From the NCBI GenBank assembly GCA_035516175.1, contig DATJAO010000011.1, forward strand, positions 9,945-73,944: a stretch of DNA of 64,000 nt, read 5' to 3'. This document shows, piece by piece, positions 60,120 to 64,000 of this stretch. The position numbers were made by a program, and so were the translations under genes. The notes beneath the pieces are model-generated. The model was given only the letters and a program-made list of their open reading frames with translations. It ran no database searches and had not been told where the DNA came from. How positions within the stretch are numbered: the stretch's first letter is position 1; every line of letters begins with the position of its first letter. This DNA is from DASPSR01 sp035516175. Its GTDB lineage: Bacteria > Nitrospirota > UBA9217.

Positions 60120-62924
60120 ATGGATTACAAGACAACGCTCAACCTGCCGAAAACGGAGTTTCCGATGAAGGCCAACCTCCGGGACCTTGAGCCCAGGATC
60201 ATTGAGAAATGGCGGCAGGAGAATATTTACGGTCGTATGCAGGAACAGGCGAAGGGCAGGGAGCGCTACATCCTGCACGACGGGCCTCCCTACGCGAACG
60301 GCCATATCCATATCGGCCATGCGCTGAACAAGATCCTGAAAGACATCATAGTGAAGTACAAATCCCTGTTGGGGTTCTCATCTCCTTACGTCCCCGGCTG
60401 GGACTGCCACGGCCTTCCCATCGAGCACCAGGTGCTCAAGAACCTGGGGCCGAAGAAGGACGCCATGAGCCAGGCCGAGATCCGAAGACTCTGCCGTGAG
60501 TACGCCGAGAAGTTCATCAACATCCAGCGCGACGAGTTCAAGCGGCTCGGCGTGTTCGGCGACTGGGACAATCCCTACCTCACCATGAACTATACCTACG
60601 AAGCGGCGATCGTGCGGGAGCTCGGCAAGTTCGTGGGGACCGGCGGCGTATATAAAGGAAAGAAGCCAGTATACTGGTGCGGCTCCGATGAAACGGCGCT
60701 CGCCGAGGCAGAGGTGGAGTATGCTGACCATGAATCTCCCTCCATCTACGTCCGTTTTCCTCTGCCCGATGCGGCCAAGGCATTGCCGTCGCTTGCGGGA
60801 AGGAGCGTCTTCATCGTGGTCTGGACCACCACACCCTGGACGCTCGTATCGAACCTTGCAATTGCGCTCCATCCCGACTTCGACTATGTTGCCGTTGATA
60901 CCGGTTCCAATTCCGTCCTGATCATTGCCGAGGCGCTTCTCGCGCAGTCCCTGCAGAAGTTCGAGATCAAGGAGTATAAGGTTCTTGAGAAGTTCAAGGG
61001 CAGAAAGCTCGAAGGCTTGAAGGCTCGCCATCCCTTCATTGACCGCGATTCTCTCGTGATTCTCGGCGAGCACGTCACCCTTGAAGCGGGTACTGGAGCT
61101 GTACACACGGCGCCGGGCCACGGCCAGGAGGACTACGAAGTCGGGCTCCGCTATGGGCTCGACATCTTTGCGCCCGTGGACCGCAAGGCGCGGTTCACGA
61201 AAGAAGCGGGCCCGTTTGCGGGCGAACACGTGCACAAGGCGAACAAGGGGATCATCAGCCTTCTGCGCGAGAAACATGCTCTCCTTGCGGAAGAAAAGAT
61301 CATACACTCCTACCCGCATTGCTGGCGGTGCAAGAACCCCGTGATCTTCCGCGCGACGGAGCAGTGGTTCATCTCCATGAAGACTAATAATCTTCTCAAG
61401 AAAACCATTGAGGAAGCAAACAAGGTCACCTGGGTGCCAGGATGGGGCAAGGATCGGTTCCTGAGCATGATCGAGAATCGGCCTGACTGGTGCATCTCGC
61501 GCCAGCGGGCGTGGGGGGTTTCTATTGTAGCGTTTACCTGCAAGGACTGCGGCGAACTGCTTCTGGATAAGTCGGTTATCGACCATGTGGCAGCAATCAT
61601 CGAACAAGAAGGGGCTGACGTCTGGTTCACGAGGTCTGTCCCGGAGCTGCTGCCCGCAGGCACCACGTGCAAGAAGTGCGGAAAAAAGGATTTCACCAAA
61701 GAGATGGACATCCTCGATGTGTGGTTCGATTCGGGCGTTAGCCACGCAGCCGTGCTTGAGCAGCGTCAGGAACTATCACGACCGGCCGACATGTACCTTG
61801 AAGGAAGCGATCAGCATCGGGGATGGTTCCAGTCATCACTCCTCTCGTCCGTAGGAACATGGGGCGATGCCCCGTATCGCACCGTGCTGACACACGGGTT
61901 CACCGTGGACGGTGCGGGCAAGAAGATGAGCAAGTCGGCAGGCAACGTGGTCGCACCGCAGGAAGTAATAGACAAGTATGGGGCCGAAGTATTGAGGCTC
62001 TGGGTCTCCGCAGCAGACTACCGCGACGACATCAGGATCTCCCAGGAGATCCTCACCCACTTGGCCGAGGCATATCGTCGAATTCGAAACACATGCCGCT
62101 ATCTTCTGGGAAACCTCTTTGACTTCGATCCAGACAAGGATGCAGTTCCATATGACAGGCTCCTTGAGATTGACCGCTGGGCGCTTATTAAACTTCAGTA
62201 TCTTGTCAATCGTGTGAGCCTTGGATACCGAGAATTCGAATTCCATATAGTCTTTCATTCGATCCACAACTTCTGCGCCGTGGACATGAGCGCTTTCTAT
62301 CTCGATGTGCTTAAGGATAGGCTGTATACCACGAAGGCAGCTTCCGAGGAGCGGCGCTCCGGCCAGACCGCCATGTATGAGATCCTCTCGACTCTGGTAC
62401 GGTTAATGGCCCCAATACTTTCGTTCACCGCTGAAGAAGTCTGGGGGTATATGAAAAAAAGCGAAAAGACGCCGAGCGTGTTCCTCGCAGAGTTTCCTAA
62501 GGAAGCACCCCCAGAAGGATCACCAGACAGAAAATACCCAGTTGGCCTCGGAGAACGATGGGACAGAATTCTCGCAGTACGTGGCGAAGTCGCTAAGGTT
62601 CTCGAAGGGCTGCGGCGGGACAAGAAGATCGGCCATTCGCTCGACGCCGGCGTCACACTCTATGTCGGGCCAGAGCTCTACGAGTTGTTGAATGGGTACA
62701 AGAACGACCTGGCGTTCATCTTCATAGTATCGTCCGTCGAGCTTACAAAAGAATCCGATGCTCCGGCAAATGCATATACGAGCGATGTCGTCAAAGGGCT
62801 CAAGATAGTGGCCGGCCCCGCAAAGGGCGTGAAGTGCGGCCGCTGCTGGATGTATCAGGAAAGTGTTGGCACGGTGAGGGAACATCCGCAGATCTGCGGC
62901 AGATGCGCAGGAAATCTCGCATAG
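60120..62924 (+). CDS. ileS: Isoleucyl-tRNA synthetase
   Basis: Charges tRNA-Ile. 934 residues, class Ia. The HIGH signature is in PPYANGHIHIGHALNKILKD, and KMSKS is in GAGKKMSKSAGNVVAPQE. The editing domain (CP1) begins YWCGSDETALAEAEVEY and contains VWTTTPWTLVSNLAIA. A zinc ribbon at the end has CGRCWMYQESVG and CGRCAGNLA. The ATG (60120) follows the TAA of PBP1A with no gap and no clear Shine-Dalgarno, so translation probably depends on the upstream gene. The ileS-lspA order is classical. Confidence 0.97.
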   Translation: MDYKTTLNLPKTEFPMKANLRDLEPRIIEKWRQENIYGRMQEQAKGRERYILHDGPPYANGHIHIGHALNKILKDIIVKYKSLLGFSSPYVPGWDCHGLPIEHQVLKNLGPKKDAMSQAEIRRLCREYAEKFINIQRDEFKRLGVFGDWDNPYLTMNYTYEAAIVRELGKFVGTGGVYKGKKPVYWCGSDETALAEAEVEYADHESPSIYVRFPLPDAAKALPSLAGRSVFIVVWTTTPWTLVSNLAIALHPDFDYVAVDTGSNSVLIIAEALLAQSLQKFEIKEYKVLEKFKGRKLEGLKARHPFIDRDSLVILGEHVTLEAGTGAVHTAPGHGQEDYEVGLRYGLDIFAPVDRKARFTKEAGPFAGEHVHKANKGIISLLREKHALLAEEKIIHSYPHCWRCKNPVIFRATEQWFISMKTNNLLKKTIEEANKVTWVPGWGKDRFLSMIENRPDWCISRQRAWGVSIVAFTCKDCGELLLDKSVIDHVAAIIEQEGADVWFTRSVPELLPAGTTCKKCGKKDFTKEMDILDVWFDSGVSHAAVLEQRQELSRPADMYLEGSDQHRGWFQSSLLSSVGTWGDAPYRTVLTHGFTVDGAGKKMSKSAGNVVAPQEVIDKYGAEVLRLWVSAADYRDDIRISQEILTHLAEAYRRIRNTCRYLLGNLFDFDPDKDAVPYDRLLEIDRWALIKLQYLVNRVSLGYREFEFHIVFHSIHNFCAVDMSAFYLDVLKDRLYTTKAASEERRSGQTAMYEILSTLVRLMAPILSFTAEEVWGYMKKSEKTPSVFLAEFPKEAPPEGSPDRKYPVGLGERWDRILAVRGEVAKVLEGLRRDKKIGHSLDAGVTLYVGPELYELLNGYKNDLAFIFIVSSVELTKESDAPANAYTSDVVKGLKIVAGPAKGVKCGRCWMYQESVGTVREHPQICGRCAGNLA

Positions 62925-63258
62925 ACAAACTCATCTTTGGAGTAAATGATATCATAACCCGGACAGGGCGGAGCTAAAAAAGCCATAAACTTGAGTTTCA
63001 CGAATTATACGAAGATCAAGAATGGAATCGTTTGGACTGATTTGCGGATTTCGTCCTCTTCGCGTAATTTGTGATAATAGTTTCGATTTTTCCTTCCATC
63101 CTGACAATGACTTTGCCGGCAAAATAATAGATAATGCCAAAATTCAGATATTGAATTTTGCGCCGCAGATATTTAGATTATTTGCGATCTCGGGCATCGC
63201 TTTAGGATTTCAATTTCCCCCCGTGCCTCCGTGGTAGGTTCCGGATTTTAGGAGAAGA
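62925..63258. other. Intergenic region between ileS and lspA
   Basis: 334 bases, mostly repeat-like. It holds the inverted repeat at 62999-63073, a short AAAATTCA/TGAATTTT hairpin near 63139-63160, and CCGTGCCTCCGTGGTAG (63221-63237), a phrase common in intergenic repeats. No gene. Confidence 0.5.
62999..63073. repeat. Inverted repeat, 'CACGAATTATACGAAGA' type
   Basis: CACGAATTATACGAAGA (62999-63015) and TCTTCGCGTAATTTGTG (63057-63073) are near-perfect inverted copies with a 41-base interior. It looks like one of a class of dispersed palindromic intergenic elements. Confidence 0.5.
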
Positions 63259-63756
63259 ATGAAGAACAAATATGTCTGGGTGTTATCGATCATGGGCATC
63301 GTTCTGCTCTTGGACCAGTGCACAAAGCATTTTGTTGATACGCATATCCGGAGACATGAGATCATAACGATCATCCCGGGTTTCTTCAATCTCACGAACG
63401 TGCGGAATCCGGGGGCCGCATTCGGCATCCTCTCGGGGCTACACGGAGCGTGGCGAAGCGTGTTTTTCATCTCGGTAACGCTCACGGCACTGATCGTGAT
63501 TGCCGTCCTGATACGGAAGACCCATGAGCGTCTGCTCATATTCGCGTTCTCGCTCATTGCCGGAGGGGCGATCGGGAACGTGATCGACCGCGTGCGATAC
63601 GGAGAGGTGGTAGATTTCATCCAGTGGTACGTAAAATCGTACTACTGGCCATCATTCAACGTGGCGGATTCTGCCATTTCCATCGGAGTGGGACTTCTGG
63701 CTATTGATATGATTTTTTTGAAGAAACCAGAACTGGGAGAAAGCGCAAAATCTTAA
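63259..63756 (+). CDS. lspA: Lipoprotein signal peptidase (signal peptidase II)
   Basis: Aspartic membrane peptidase cutting before the lipidated Cys of prolipoproteins. 165 residues, four helices. LLDQCTKHFV is the first family motif, LTNVRNPGAAFGIL the second. The catalytic Asp pair lies in IGNVIDRVRYGEVVDF and SFNVADSAISIGV. AGGAGAAGA precedes the ATG. It works after Lgt, whose gene follows. Confidence 0.95.
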   Translation: MKNKYVWVLSIMGIVLLLDQCTKHFVDTHIRRHEIITIIPGFFNLTNVRNPGAAFGILSGLHGAWRSVFFISVTLTALIVIAVLIRKTHERLLIFAFSLIAGGAIGNVIDRVRYGEVVDFIQWYVKSYYWPSFNVADSAISIGVGLLAIDMIFLKKPELGESAKS

Positions 63757-63769
63757 GATTGAAAGCCTA

Positions 63770-63840
63770 GATAAATTCAAAATCCGAATGTTCAAACTAA
63801 TTTGAATTTTGAAATTCATATTTTTAGATTTTAGAACTTC
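63770..63840. repeat. AT-rich palindromic stretch between lspA and lgt
   Basis: ATTCAAAATCCGAATGTTCA and AATTTGAATTTTGAAATTC overlap as inverted copies around 63776-63820. It resembles the other AT-rich intergenic elements in the window; purpose unknown. Confidence 0.35.
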
Positions 63841-63869
63841 GCATCCAGGTTTTTCCCGGAAGGAAGATC

Positions 63870-64000
63870 ATGCATCCCATATTGTTCGAAATACCAAAAA
63901 TTGAGATCGGCAACTGGATCATCGGTCCCATCCCGATCAGGATGTACGGTCTCATGATCGGCATCGGGTTCCTCCTTGGCATCTATCTCGCCTCGCGCCG
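63870..64000 (+). CDS. lgt: Prolipoprotein diacylglyceryl transferase (5' part only)
   Basis: ATG 63870 behind GGAAGGAAG. The first 43 residues (FEIPKIEIGNWIIGPIPIR, then MYGLMIGIGFLLGIYLASRR) contain the first membrane helix and the conserved PIRMYGLM (usually PIRWYGL). The rest lies beyond the window. It transfers diacylglycerol to the lipobox Cys, the step before LspA. Confidence 0.9.
   Translation, partial: MHPILFEIPKIEIGNWIIGPIPIRMYGLMIGIGFLLGIYLASR

Noticed and set aside
60378..61745. Long minus-strand open frame (455 codons) inside ileS
   Set aside because: It is antisense to a certain gene, has no family motif, and results from the codon bias of ileS; the same holds for the long antisense frame in glgB (50614-51987).

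Overview
The window is one contiguous piece of a Gram-negative bacterial chromosome of roughly 55% G+C. The envelope genes say so: MltA, a TolC/EmrAB-type tripartite pump, PBP1A, LspA and Lgt. No rRNA, tRNA, CRISPR array, intact transposase or phage gene was seen. The gene mix (stand-alone aconitase with an odd cluster site, Lon-like AAA_32 protease, EndoQ plus a small UvrD helicase, RuBisCO-like protein, DUF1848, palindromic repeats resembling the 'GTCATTGCGAGCGACC' family) suggests Nitrospirota or one of the former Deltaproteobacteria. That placement is an inference from gene style, not a database result.

Region by region. 1-18.8 kb is central carbon and nitrogen metabolism: class II fumarase (minus strand), ACT-domain malic enzyme, glutamate dehydrogenase, then aconitase, citrate synthase, an aldehyde dehydrogenase, an acetolactate-synthase-like ThDP enzyme and a methyltransferase. 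Between the two metabolic blocks lie a decayed phospholipase-D nuclease, an AsmA-like protein, a GroES-like protein, a large exported M16 protease and a Cu/Zn superoxide dismutase. 18.8-24.8 kb holds a hybrid sensor kinase, a NahK-like sugar kinase and a four-gene minus-strand cassette (two DHFR/RibD-like reductases, an SRPBCC protein, a SnoaL-like protein). 25.3-28.8 kb is a likely DNA-repair locus: an EndoQ-type PHP endonuclease, a broken GerM-like gene and a compact UvrD helicase ending in a beta-clamp-binding peptide. 28.8-37.7 kb carries a cyclophilin-like protein, PcnB, RsmE, a dead CDF transporter fragment and a same-strand run rpiB-glyA-dCMP deaminase-nrdR-priA, which links one-carbon and dNTP supply to replication restart.

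37.8-41.8 kb is a minus-strand tolC-emrA-emrB drug-efflux operon. 41.9-46.6 kb has a DUF1848 protein, an AT-rich TMTC-like membrane/TPR protein and MltA. 46.6-47.5 kb is a gene-poor stretch with repeat remnants. 47.5-56.5 kb has the Lon-like protease, GlgB, an atypical transketolase, a RuBisCO-like protein and a nucleoside deaminase. After a very strongly promoted 86-residue exported protein and a DUF853 remnant, the window ends in PBP1A-IleS-LspA-Lgt, the usual cell-wall and lipoprotein-maturation neighbourhood. Lgt runs off the end.

The most rewarding items are: the atypical transketolase + RuBisCO-like protein + deaminase cluster; the EndoQ/helicase repair locus; an aconitase in which a cluster-ligand cysteine position is serine; and four pseudogenes (PLD nuclease, GerM-like, CDF transporter, DUF853) that can be read only by joining frames or reading through stops.
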